Source: Herbiconiux ginsengi
GTDB taxonomy: Bacteria > Actinomycetota > Actinomycetes > Actinomycetales > Microbacteriaceae
Reading direction: 5' to 3'
Assembly (NCBI RefSeq): GCF_900107435.1
Contig: NZ_FNPZ01000001.1
Span: 654,960-718,959 of the forward strand
Length of the DNA stretch: 64,000 nt
Shown here: positions 40,745-49,900 of the stretch, piece by piece
Layout: each line of letters opens with the position of its first letter
Numbering within the stretch: position 1 is the first letter of the stretch
The notes under the pieces: model-generated
Databases searched by the model: none
What the model was told of the DNA's origin: nothing
Seen by the model: only the letters and a program-made list of their open reading frames with translations
Made by a program: the position numbers and the translations under genes

Positions 40745-43669
40745 ATGGGTTCTCCCCGAACGACCTCGCGACGACCCCTGAGAGCCGTCGCGGCGATCGC
40801 CACCGCCCTGGTCGCCGGCGTCGCTCCACTGAGCGTTGCCGCCACGGCATCCGCGTCGACGTCGACGACCACCGCACCCCGCGCATCCGTCACACCGGCC
40901 GGTCTGCTCGCCGCCACCGACGCCGGCCAGGCTGCGCCGGAGCGCGTCATCCTGACGCCACCCGAGCACCCCGACACCGAGCAGTCCTTCACCTGGCGCA
41001 CCGGTGCGAACGTGACCGACGGACAGGTGAGCATCCGCAAGGCCGGTGACACCACGTGGCGCACCGCCACCGCTCGCGCCAATGAACAGCTCGAGAGCGC
41101 CGGTGTGCCGACACGGACGCACTCGGTCACGGTCGACGGCCTGACTCCCGGAACCGAATACGAGTACTTCGTGGGCAATGGCGCCGCGGTCAGCCACACC
41201 TACCGCTTCTCCACCGCCGGCAAGGCGGGCGACCCGTTCACCTTCATCTACTTCGGCGACGCGCAGAACGACCTCGCCGAGAAGTGGACCCCGGTCGTGA
41301 AGCAGGCCTTCGACGCCTTCCCGGATGCGGTCGGCACCGTGAACGCCGGCGACCTCGTGAACACCGGCGGCAACGACGGCGAGTGGACCGAATGGTTCGG
41401 CGCGATGGACGGTTACAGCCAGTCGCGCAACGTGATCGCCGCCCCCGGCAACCACGAGTACGGCGGCGACGCCTTCCTCAAGGTGTGGAAGTCGAACTTC
41501 GAGTACGACGCGAACGGCCCGAAAGCCGACCCCGCTACCGGCGGCACCTCAGAGGGCGAGCTGCAGAAGGCCGCCTACGAGAAGCAGATGGCCAAGGCCC
41601 TCGAAGAGACCGCGTACTACACCGACTACCAGGGCGTGCGCTTCATCTCGCTCAACGCGAGCCGCGAGCAGGCCGTCGAGCTGATGACACCGACCGACCT
41701 CCCGCCCTGCCACATCGCCTGCCCGAACCCGAGCGCGCTCTGGCTCGACATGCAGAGCCGCTGGCTCGACTCGGTGCTCGCGAACAACCCCAACAAGTGG
41801 GCCGTCGCCGTGTTCCACCAGCCGGTGTTCTCCACGGCCGAGGGACGCGACGAGGTCGACGTGCGCGAATCCTGGCTCCCGGTGTTCCAGCGCAACGACA
41901 TCGATCTGGTGCTGATGGGCCACGACCACACCTACGGACGCGGCTTCGTGAACGCGGATGCGACGGACACGCCCGGCGTGACCACCGGCCCCGTCTACAC
42001 CGTCACCGTCTCCGGCCCGAAATACTACGAGCTGCAGCCCGAAGACGACAACGTCTGGACCCAGAACGGCGCCACCATGGTGACCCGCGCCGGCCACACC
42101 TCGACCTTCCAGGGCATCACGGTGACCGACGACCAGATCCGTTACGAGTCGATCGTGGCAGCGAAATGGGACGGCGAATCCACCACCGACAAGGAGGTGG
42201 GCGACACCCTCGACGCCTTCACCATCACGAAGTACGACAACGGTGAGAAGTATGTGACCGAAGACGGCGTGGCCATTCCCGCCGAAGGGTCCGGTGAGTC
42301 CACCACCGTGCCGCCGAACACGACCGAGGAGCCGGCCGGGGAGCCGGCGGATGTTCCGCTCGGCCACCAGGTCATCGGCACGTTCACCTCGCCCACCGCC
42401 GCTGAACCCGGCCCGACGACCGTGAACCCCAGCACCCACGTGGTGTATGTCGCCGACCAGGCATCCGGCAGCAAGGGAACGGTGCAGGCCATCGACCCGG
42501 TCACCGGTGAGGTCGTCGACCAGTTCGACGTGGGCGCACCCGTGCGCGACCTCGCCTACGACGCCACCTTCAACGGTGTGCTCGTCGCGATCGAGGGCGG
42601 CAAGATCGCCTCCTACCTCACCAACCCCGCCGTCTTCGGCACGCCGTACATCGAGCCGATCCCGGTCGGAGTTCCGGTGCGCTCGCTCCAGTACGAAGGC
42701 CCCACCGGCCTCGTCTTCATGGGCCTCGACAACGGCACCATCATGTGGCTCGATGCCGAGGGGTTCGACGTGAAGGGCACATTCGCCGCCGGCTCGAACC
42801 TGCGCGGCATGCGAATCGACGACGTCACGGGCGTGCTCTACGCGACCTTCGACAACCCGGATGACGACAGCGTCGGCCTCCGCCTCTACGAGACGCGGAA
42901 CGGGATGAACCTGCTCAAGGAGTACACGCTCGACCGCAGCGCCGGAGCCGTCGACATCGACATGGAGAAGGGCCTCGCCTACGTCGGTCACACCTCGACC
43001 GAAGCCGGTCACGGCGGGCTCTCGGTGGTCGACCTGATCGGTGACACCGTGACGCACTACGCCGGCGACGAGTTCGGCGGCGCCGTCAGCGGCGTCGGAG
43101 TGGATGCAGGCAAGGGGATCGCCTACCTCGCCAGCACCGCGAAGTCGCCGGCGCCGGCGATCGTCGTCGGTCGCCAGCAGGCGCCGCGGATCACGGCGTC
43201 GCCGGTCGCGCAGTACGGCGAGACGGGATCGACGGTCACGTTCTCGGCCGCCGCTCTCGGCATCCCGGCTCCGACCGTCGCCTGGGAGTCGCGAACTGCC
43301 GGCTCGAGCACCTGGGCGCCGATCGCGGGCGCGACGGGCACTTCGCTCGAGGTGGTCGCATCCGATGCCCTGCACAAGACGCAGTATCGCGCGGTGTTCA
43401 CGAACACCATCGAGGGTGTCGCCTACTCGACCGACTCGGCCACGGCGACGCTCGTGATCGCCGGATACGTCGAGCCCGGCACGCCGGAGGGCGAGGGTGA
43501 CGGCGACGGAACCGGCACGACGACGCCGGCCGACACCACCGCCGGCGGCAAGACGCTCGCGGCGACCGGCACGGAGCCGTTCCTGCCCGTGTTGGCAGGC
43601 CTCGCGCTCATGCTGCTCGGGGCCGGAGCGGCACTCTACCGCCAACGCCGCCGCGAGCAGTCCCGCTAG
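40745..43669 (+). CDS. Sortase-anchored purple-acid-phosphatase-like surface protein
   Basis: 974 aa: signal peptide (ends near VAATASAS), fibronectin-like PAP N-domain (about 55-160), metallophosphoesterase domain (about 165-420) with YFGDAQND, NAGDLVNTGG, PGNHEYGG, VFHQPVFS and MGHDHTYGRG, a Glu/Pro linker, a repeat region resembling a beta-propeller (about 540-800, e.g. VVYVADQASGSKGTVQAIDP), an Ig-like domain (about 815-905), and a C-terminal LAATG sortase signal, span and RRRREQSR tail. It is probably a wall-bound phosphatase. It differs from the PAP at 6667-8661 by its anchor. Downstream of the winged-helix regulator by 136 bases; GAGAGGAAACAAGG precedes the ATG. Confidence 0.88.
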   Translation: MGSPRTTSRRPLRAVAAIATALVAGVAPLSVAATASASTSTTTAPRASVTPAGLLAATDAGQAAPERVILTPPEHPDTEQSFTWRTGANVTDGQVSIRKAGDTTWRTATARANEQLESAGVPTRTHSVTVDGLTPGTEYEYFVGNGAAVSHTYRFSTAGKAGDPFTFIYFGDAQNDLAEKWTPVVKQAFDAFPDAVGTVNAGDLVNTGGNDGEWTEWFGAMDGYSQSRNVIAAPGNHEYGGDAFLKVWKSNFEYDANGPKADPATGGTSEGELQKAAYEKQMAKALEETAYYTDYQGVRFISLNASREQAVELMTPTDLPPCHIACPNPSALWLDMQSRWLDSVLANNPNKWAVAVFHQPVFSTAEGRDEVDVRESWLPVFQRNDIDLVLMGHDHTYGRGFVNADATDTPGVTTGPVYTVTVSGPKYYELQPEDDNVWTQNGATMVTRAGHTSTFQGITVTDDQIRYESIVAAKWDGESTTDKEVGDTLDAFTITKYDNGEKYVTEDGVAIPAEGSGESTTVPPNTTEEPAGEPADVPLGHQVIGTFTSPTAAEPGPTTVNPSTHVVYVADQASGSKGTVQAIDPVTGEVVDQFDVGAPVRDLAYDATFNGVLVAIEGGKIASYLTNPAVFGTPYIEPIPVGVPVRSLQYEGPTGLVFMGLDNGTIMWLDAEGFDVKGTFAAGSNLRGMRIDDVTGVLYATFDNPDDDSVGLRLYETRNGMNLLKEYTLDRSAGAVDIDMEKGLAYVGHTSTEAGHGGLSVVDLIGDTVTHYAGDEFGGAVSGVGVDAGKGIAYLASTAKSPAPAIVVGRQQAPRITASPVAQYGETGSTVTFSAAALGIPAPTVAWESRTAGSSTWAPIAGATGTSLEVVASDALHKTQYRAVFTNTIEGVAYSTDSATATLVIAGYVEPGTPEGEGDGDGTGTTTPADTTAGGKTLAATGTEPFLPVLAGLALMLLGAGAALYRQRRREQSR

Positions 43670-43695
43670 CGCTCCCGCGTCCCCCCCTCCCCACC

Positions 43696-43768
43696 CCTCC
43701 TCGCGAGTCGCCAGAATTCGCCCTCCCGCAAGCGATTTCGGGGCGGATTCTGGCGACTCGCGAGGAGG
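43696..43768. repeat. 28-bp-stem inverted repeat between convergent genes
   Basis: 43696-43723 pairs with 43741-43768 at 27 of 28 positions (arms contain CTCGCGAGTCGCCAGAAT), with a 17-base loop. It lies between the convergent phosphatase and catalase genes. It is the longest perfect-like stem in the window and has no T-tract on either side. Function could be transcription termination, a palindromic mobile-like unit, or a cruciform; compare 3072-3146 and 59443-59496. Confidence 0.8.
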
Positions 43769-43786
43769 AGGTCGGTGGCGCGCCGC

Positions 43787-45283
43787 CTACTCGGCGAGGC
43801 CCGGCTGCACCGCCGCCACGGCGGGCTCGGCACCCGCGTCGAGGACGGCGCGGAGCTGGGCGCCGAGCGTCGCATCCACGTTCGCCCAGTACTGGATGGC
43901 GCGCTCGCGGATGCCCGCATCCTGCACGCCGCCGACCGCACCCGAGATGGTGGCGAGGAAGCGGGCCTTCTGCGACTCGTCGAACACCTCGCGGTAGAGG
44001 GCGCCGGCCTGGCCGAAGTCGTCGTCTTCGGCGTGCAGGGTGGCGGCGGAACGCACGAGAGCGCCGTCCGACTCCCAGCTGCCCGCGCCCGCCGCGGCCG
44101 GAGAAGCCACCGGACCGCCGAAGGAGTTGGGCGCGTAGACGGGTGCCGACGCGGGCTTGAAGCCATGGCGGCCGGCGCCGTCCTGTGTGTAGCTGTGCAC
44201 CGGAGCCGCGTGCGGCGCATTCACCGGCAGCTCGGCGTAGTTGGTGCCCACGCGGTAGCGCTGCGCGTCCGGGTAGCTGAAGACGCGCGCCATGAGCATC
44301 TTGTCGGGGCTGATGTCGATGCCCGGCACCGTGTTCGCGGGCGAGAACGCCGCCTGCTCGATCTGCGCGAAGAAGTTCTCCGGGTTGCGGTCGAGGGTGA
44401 GGGTGCCGACCTTGATCAGCGGGTAGTCGGCGTGCGGCCACACCTTCGTGAGGTCGAAGGGGTTGAAGCGGTAGCCGTGCGCGTCGTCGTAGGGCATGAC
44501 CTGCACGTGCAGATCCCACGACGGGAAGTCGCCGCGCTCGATCGCCTCGTAGAGGTCGCGGCGGTAGTGGTCGGCGTCGGCACCGGCGATGAGCTCGGCC
44601 TCGGTGCCCGGCATCTCGGCGTTGCCCTGGTTGGAGCGGAAGTGGTACTTCACCCAGAAGCGCTCGCCGTCGAGGTTCGTCCACTGATAGGTGTGCGATC
44701 CGTAGCCCGGCATCTCGCGCCAGGAGCGCGGGAGTCCACGGTCGCCCATCAGGTAGGTGACCTGGTGTGCCGATTCGGGCGAGAGGGTCCAGAAGTCCCA
44801 CTGCATGTCGGCGTCGCGCAGGCCCGATCCGGGCAACCGCTTCTGCGAGTGGATGAAGTCGGGGAACTTGATGCCGTCGCGGATGAAGAAGACGGGGGTG
44901 TTGTTGCCCACGATGTCGTAGTTGCCCTCGGTCGTGTAGAACTTCACGGAGAAGCCGCGCACGTCACGCCAGGTGTCGGGCGAGCCCTGCTCACCGGCGA
45001 CGCTCGAGAAGCGGCTCAGCGTCTCGGTGACGGCACCGGGCTGGAACACGGCGGCGCGAGTGTAGCGCGAGACGTCTTCGGTCACCTCGAAGCGGCCGAA
45101 CGCTCCCCCACCCTTGGCGTGCACGATGCGCTCCGGAATCCGTTCGCGGTTGAACTGCGCCAGCTTCTCCACCAGGTAGCGGTCGTGCAGAGCGGCGACA
45201 CCGTCGGCGCCCGCGGTGAGCGAGTGCGCGTCGCTGCCGACCGGGGTGCCGGTCTGGGTGGTGGTGGGAGGTGTTTCGGACAT
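43787..45283 (-). CDS. katA: Monofunctional haem catalase (clade 3-like)
   Basis: A 498-aa catalase. Distal-side His is in [14 protein letters not shown] (near residue 53), distal Asn in [16 protein letters not shown] (near residue 127), and the haem-ligand Tyr in [14 protein letters not shown] (near residue 338). Length matches small-subunit clade 3 enzymes, with a short C-terminal helical extension rich in Ala. It decomposes H2O2 in the cytoplasm. GAAGGAGA precedes the ATG. The Fur-type regulator gene lies 92 bases upstream on the same strand, so both are probably one oxidative-stress unit. Confidence 0.96.
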   Translation of the reverse strand: MSETPPTTTQTGTPVGSDAHSLTAGADGVAALHDRYLVEKLAQFNRERIPERIVHAKGGGAFGRFEVTEDVSRYTRAAVFQPGAVTETLSRFSSVAGEQGSPDTWRDVRGFSVKFYTTEGNYDIVGNNTPVFFIRDGIKFPDFIHSQKRLPGSGLRDADMQWDFWTLSPESAHQVTYLMGDRGLPRSWREMPGYGSHTYQWTNLDGERFWVKYHFRSNQGNAEMPGTEAELIAGADADHYRRDLYEAIERGDFPSWDLHVQVMPYDDAHGYRFNPFDLTKVWPHADYPLIKVGTLTLDRNPENFFAQIEQAAFSPANTVPGIDISPDKMLMARVFSYPDAQRYRVGTNYAELPVNAPHAAPVHSYTQDGAGRHGFKPASAPVYAPNSFGGPVASPAAAGAGSWESDGALVRSAATLHAEDDDFGQAGALYREVFDESQKARFLATISGAVGGVQDAGIRERAIQYWANVDATLGAQLRAVLDAGAEPAVAAVQPGLAE

Positions 45284-45375
45284 GGTTCTCCTTCAGTGAG
45301 GTGCCCAGGGGGCGACCGGATGGCGGATCGGGTGAACAGGGGCCGGTGACCCTCGGCGGGGGTGCTGACGCGGGG

Positions 45376-45798
45376 TCAGCCGGTGGCCGCCTGGCAGGCG
45401 GGGCAGAGACCCCAGAACGTGACTTCGGCGGTCTGGATGCGGTAGCCGGCATCCGCCGACGGGCTGAGGCACGGTGCCGCACCGTGCACGCAGTCCACAT
45501 CGGCCACGGCTCCACAGTTCGTGCACACGACGTGGTGATGGTTGTCGCCGACGCGCCGCTCATAGCGGGCGGAGGAGCCGGCGGGCTCGATGCGGCGCAC
45601 GAGTCCCGCTGCCGACAGATCGGCGAGGATGTTGTGCACCGACTGGATCGACGTGTTCTCGAGCCCCGGCGCGACCGTTCGGAAGATCGCGTCCGCATCG
45701 GCGTGCGGCATGGAGCCGAGGGCGTCGAGCACCGCGATGCGCCCGGCGGTCACCCGCAGGCCCGCTTCGCGGAGTTCGGCTTCCCGTGATCCGTTCAT
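45376..45798 (-). CDS. Fur-family peroxide-type regulator (FurA/CatR-like)
   Basis: A 140-aa Fur-family protein: winged helix LREAGLRVTAGRIAVLDALGSMPHADADAIF at the N-terminus, then VGDNHHHVVCTNCGAVADVDC and GLCPACQAATG, which hold two CxxC pairs for structural zinc and the HHH metal site. Genomic linkage to katA and a palindromic operator in its own promoter fit the FurA/CatR type, a peroxide-responsive repressor of catalase. ATG is six bases after TACGGT. Iron-versus-peroxide sensing cannot be told from sequence alone, but context favours peroxide. Confidence 0.93.
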   Translation of the reverse strand: MNGSREAELREAGLRVTAGRIAVLDALGSMPHADADAIFRTVAPGLENTSIQSVHNILADLSAAGLVRRIEPAGSSARYERRVGDNHHHVVCTNCGAVADVDCVHGAAPCLSPSADAGYRIQTAEVTFWGLCPACQAATG

Positions 45799-45814
45799 GG
45801 TTCGACCGTAGCAG

Positions 45815-45837
45815 TTGTTTTGAATCATTCAAAACAA
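45815..45837. promoter_or_regulatory. Fur/PerR-type palindromic operator
   Basis: A perfect 23-base palindrome: TTGTTTTGAA, TCA, then TTCAAAACAA. It covers the -35 region of the fur-katA promoter (-10 TACGGT at 45805-45810, minus strand) and is strongly AT-rich in a GC-rich region. Similar FurA/CatR boxes are autoregulatory in other Actinobacteria. Confidence 0.85.
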
Positions 45838-45864
45838 GGCGAGCGGATGCCGGCTGCGGGCTCG

Positions 45865-46407
45865 TCAGGACAGGCCGAGCAGCTTGCCGTTCTTCGACAG
45901 CTCCGGATCGGTGCACGAGGCCAGATCGAAGCAGCACGGGCGTCGCATCCCCTTGCCGAGCTTCGACATGCTCACCTCGATGCGCCGCTCGCGGGTCTGC
46001 GGGTTCTTCGTGGCGTTGACCCAGCGCACCCACTCCCACCGCGCCGTGGGCGTGATGTCACCCCACGTCCCCTCGGCGGCCGGCGTCTCGGCCAGCGCCT
46101 CCTCGAACTCCGCCGGCACCTGCGGCTCGGGCCACGCGTCGTTCCGCTCCATCTCGACGGTCACGCTCTCGCCCTCGGCGAGGGCCAAGCCGGGCTCCAC
46201 GCCGAGCCAATGACCCCGCATCCCGTCGGGTTCCACGACGGCCTCGAATGCGAGCCCGTTCATCTCACCCGCCACCGCCACCTGCCCGCGGGAGGGCAGC
46301 TGGGCGCTCGCGTCCTGCGGCAACCGGAGGATCGGCCGGGCGCCGATCACGACGACGTCGGCCGTGAAACGGATGCGATCGCTCCGAGTCGGCGCCGTCT
46401 CGACCAT
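45865..46407 (-). CDS. YdeI/OmpD-associated, DUF1905-containing protein
   Basis: 180 aa. The N-terminal half has a DUF1905-like beta barrel (RFTADVVVIGARPILRLPQDASAQLPSRGQVAVAGEMNG), and the C-terminal half a YdeI/OmpD-associated region with PEPQVPAEFEEALAETPAA, TARWEWVRWVNATKNPQTRERRIEV and GMRRPCCFDLASCT. The role is unknown; relatives appear in stress responses. The ATG is six bases after TACACT, so it is probably leaderless. It is transcribed toward the fur-katA unit, ending just before its promoter. Confidence 0.85.
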   Translation of the reverse strand: MVETAPTRSDRIRFTADVVVIGARPILRLPQDASAQLPSRGQVAVAGEMNGLAFEAVVEPDGMRGHWLGVEPGLALAEGESVTVEMERNDAWPEPQVPAEFEEALAETPAAEGTWGDITPTARWEWVRWVNATKNPQTRERRIEVSMSKLGKGMRRPCCFDLASCTDPELSKNGKLLGLS

Positions 46408-46431
46408 GCGGACAGTGTAGTGGTCGCGCGG

Positions 46432-46890
46432 TCAGGCAGGCATCGCCTGCCCGGGTTCCTCGCCGAGGATCGCCTTCACCAGCTCCTCTGCGCCGTAGAA
46501 GGCGTAACCCTGCTCCGTGACGACCGGCGCCAGGTGCCATCGCCCGAAGCACTCATCCAATTCCGCCTGGGTGATGCACAGCAGCGTGGCGAGGTCGCCC
46601 GCGACGAGGAGCCCGCCTGGTTCGATGCGCGCGCGGGTGGCCTGCGTGTCGGTGCCGAGCACGGCCGCGATCCGTTGCAGCGAGTATCCGTTCGCATGGA
46701 CGGCGCCGATGAGGATCCGTGTGTTCCGGAACGCGACGCGCACGGACGGTCCCGTCGCTGCACGTTCGATGCGTTGAGCTGCCCGGAGCATTTCGGCGAC
46801 TCGTTCCGGCACGATCTCGTCGACCGACAGCCGTCGGTGGCGGTGGGCGGAGACGATGTCGGTCGGATCGGGGGGCGATGGTGTGGTCAT
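46432..46890 (-). CDS. Hypothetical protein with HTH-like segment
   Basis: 152 aa. A Pro-rich start (MTTPSPPDPTD) leads to a helical segment and RNTRILIGAVHANGYSLQRIAAVLGTDTQATRARIE, where SLQRIAAVLG-x-TxxATRARI looks like a helix-turn-helix; the remaining part (CITQAELDECFGRWHLAPVV, GYAFYGAEELVKAILGE) does not match a family I recognise. It lies between the terminator of the giant surface gene and the DUF1905 gene, on the same strand. ATG 46890 is preferred to a longer frame that runs into the terminator hairpin. Confidence 0.65.
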   Translation of the reverse strand: MTTPSPPDPTDIVSAHRHRRLSVDEIVPERVAEMLRAAQRIERAATGPSVRVAFRNTRILIGAVHANGYSLQRIAAVLGTDTQATRARIEPGGLLVAGDLATLLCITQAELDECFGRWHLAPVVTEQGYAFYGAEELVKAILGEEPGQAMPA

Positions 46891-46932
46891 GGTGCTTTCT
46901 CTGGTACATCCCCATGGGTGACATGGTGATCG

Positions 46933-46985
46933 GCCCGGGTGGGCCAGGACGCGTGGAGCCGGTGCGTCCTGGCCCACCCGGGCCG
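46933..46985 (-). terminator. Terminator hairpin after giant surface-protein gene
   Basis: A perfect 21-bp stem (46933-46953 with 46965-46985; arms start GGCCCGGGTGGGCC) with an 11-base loop, located 11 bases after the surface-protein stop on the minus strand. It is GC-only and lacks a T-tract, but position and stability favour termination. Confidence 0.75.
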
Positions 46986-46995
46986 GGGTGTTCCG

Positions 46996-49900
46996 TTACT
47001 GCTGTTCGGAGCTGCGTCGCCGGCGGATCAGCAGCAGGGCGAGGCCGCCCGCGATCAAGAGCCCGATCAGAGTGATCGTGCCGCCGATCGCGAGTCCGGT
47101 GTTGCCGAGCACGGCCGGTCCTCCCTCCGCGACCGGGCTGCCGGTCGAGGGGGTCGGAGTCGGGGGCGTCAGATCGAAGGTGTTCGTCGCGGTCAGCTGC
47201 AGCTCCTGCAGCGTCTCGGGGGTTCCCGAGGTGACCACGACACCGTTCTCGAACGAGTCGTGGTCGACCACGGCCTTCGCGGCGCCGCCGTCATCCGTCT
47301 CGACGCCGAAGCACACCGTTCCGAGCGGGAGCAGCACCGGCGCGTCGTTCCCATCGACGAGCGTCAGGTTCTGACCACCCTTGATGGACAGGTCTCCCGA
47401 GAACAGCGTGACGGGGTCGGCCTCGCCATCGACGGCGATCTGGCAGGTGACCAGGATCGTGAACGTCTTCGCCGTGACGACCGGGTCGGTTGCGGCCGTG
47501 CCGTCGAGCACCTTCGCCACCGAGATGGTGCCGGCGGAGAACTCGTTCACGATCCCGGCGATCACGGTGTTGTCGTCGCTGTTGGTGACGATCGTCACCG
47601 TGACCGGGGCCGGCGTGGTGTCGGCTCCGCCGCTGTCGGTCTCCGTGACGACACAGGATGCGCCGACCGGGATGCCGCCGATGCGATCACTGCGCAACGT
47701 GGTGTCGTCGCCGGTCCGCTCGAGCGACACCGTTCCGGAGTAGACGCTCTGGTCGAGATAGCTGCACTCGATGGAGAACTCGAACGGACCCGCGGCGTTC
47801 GCGACTCCGGCGCCCGTGAGATCCTTCACGATCACGAGACCGCCGACGAGCTGCACGAGACCCGCGTCGATGTCGACCCGGTTCTCATCGATGCCGAGCA
47901 CGATGTCGCCGGTGGCGCCGGTCGTCACGTTCGCGTTCGAATCGGTCTGCCCGTCGGTGCCCTGCGCTTCGAGGGTGAACGCGAAGTTGTGTGCCGCGAC
48001 CCACGCCGGGTCGAACGTCACGACATAGGTTCCGGACGCGAGATCCGCGAACAGGTAGTTGCCGTTCGCATCGGTCGTGGTGGTGGCCGAGACCGCGTTC
48101 CCGTCGACATCCGTGCCGGTCAGCGCGACCGGAACGTTCGCGACACCGGGCTCACCGGCGTCTTGGATCCCGTTGGAGTTCAGGTCGTTCCACACGACGT
48201 CGCCGAGCGACGACGCGACGACCGTCACGGCGCGCACCGCCGGCCCCACGGGCTGGGTGACGCCGACGACGCGGCCGGAGGTGCGGTTCTCGTAGACATC
48301 CGCTGCGCTGTTCCCGGAGGGGGACATCGAGACGGCGATGGTGAGCTGATCGTCCGGGGTGAAGGCGCCGGCCCGGAGGAAGCGAAGACCGGTGACCTGA
48401 GCGAGCGAGGTGGGGCAATCGGCGCTCGTTCCGGCGCCGGAGACCACCGAGCCACCGGTGGGGGCGTCACACCAGACCGTGGTTCCCGCGGATCCGTTGG
48501 TGGGGTCGGAGGGGTCGACCTGGAGCACGGCCGAGGGATCGGCCGTGTAGAGCGTCGTGATCCCGGTGGTGGCACCCGTCGGAGTGACCGCGTCGAGAGC
48601 GAGGGTTCCGGTGAAGTGGGTTCCACCGAGCCCGTTGGCGGGTAGCACGTCGATCACATCGACATCGGACACGTTCTGGGGGGAGTCGATGTTCGCGAAG
48701 TCGATGGTCCAGGTGAACCCACGTGGCGTCACGGCGCCGGCCGGGGTGACCTCGACCGTGCTCTTGTCGACTGACTTGGCGATCTTGATGCCGGTGGGAA
48801 CGACGATCTGCACCTGCGCCGTGTCGGTGCGGGCAGAGACCGGCGACGGGTCGCCGCTGGAGGTCACCAGCGTGGTGTTCGTGTAGACACCGTTGCGCAC
48901 CGTCGCCAGAACCTCGACCGTGTAGAGGATCGGGTCGATCGGGGCGTTGATCTCGTTCTGGCCGAGATCCCATTTCACGTACGTCTCGTCGGCGGCGCAC
49001 GTGATGCCGGCGCCTGCCGGAGAGCCCAGCTGCGTCACCACGGGTGTGATGGGTGCACCCGATTCCCGGGTCGACGACACGAATGACTGGTAGCCGGGCA
49101 GGCAGTCTTCGACCGTGACATCGGCGAAGGAGCCGGTGGCAGACGAGGATGCGGTCAGACTGGGATTCAAACGGTAATCGATGGCCGAACCCGCCGAGTA
49201 CTGAGGCACGGCGGTATCGGTGTAGTCACCGGAATCGGGGTTCTTCACGAACTTCTTGATACGGGCGACGGCCTGCCCGACGATGAGCCTGTCGCCCAGA
49301 CCACCGTTGTTCGTTTCAGGGGCATACGACGACACGCTGTTCGTGGCCTCAGGATCGGCGAGCACCGCATCGCGGCTCTTCACGCCCTTGGCCTCGATGA
49401 TGCTGGCCCAGTTCGGGAGGATCGTGCCCTGCGCCCCCGCGGTGGCGAGCACCGTCAGAGCGATCGAGGTGTTGACCTCGACCTGCTGGTCGGTGTTCGA
49501 AGCGGTGGTGCTGAAGCTGACCCGAACCCGGTTCACACCCTGCCAGAGCCCATTGACGAGTGTGGCGCCGGGCACCGCGGCTGCGGAGTCGTACCAGGTT
49601 CCGGTGGAGCAGTCGCTGTCGGCGCCGCTACCCGGAGTCGGGGTCGAACCGTACTGAATGGTCAGGTTCGGCAACATCGAGGTGTCGGCGTTGTAGGTCG
49701 AGTTGTTGTGGTGGTAGCCGGACACCCATACCGGCGCGCCGTTCGAGGGGATCTGAACCACGGTGTTGGTGGACCCGGCATAGGCGAAGGTCGCAGGGAG
49801 TCCGAGCTTGGTGTCGTCCCACACGTCGCAGACGATCTTGCTGGCGGAGAACTGGGTTCCGGTGTTCACGGGGATGTTCTGGGTCGAGTAGAGGTTGCTC

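Noticed and set aside
41549-43645. 698-residue frame antisense to the sortase-anchored phosphatase
   Set aside because: Same composition artefact; the plus strand has signal peptide, catalytic motifs and LAATG signal.
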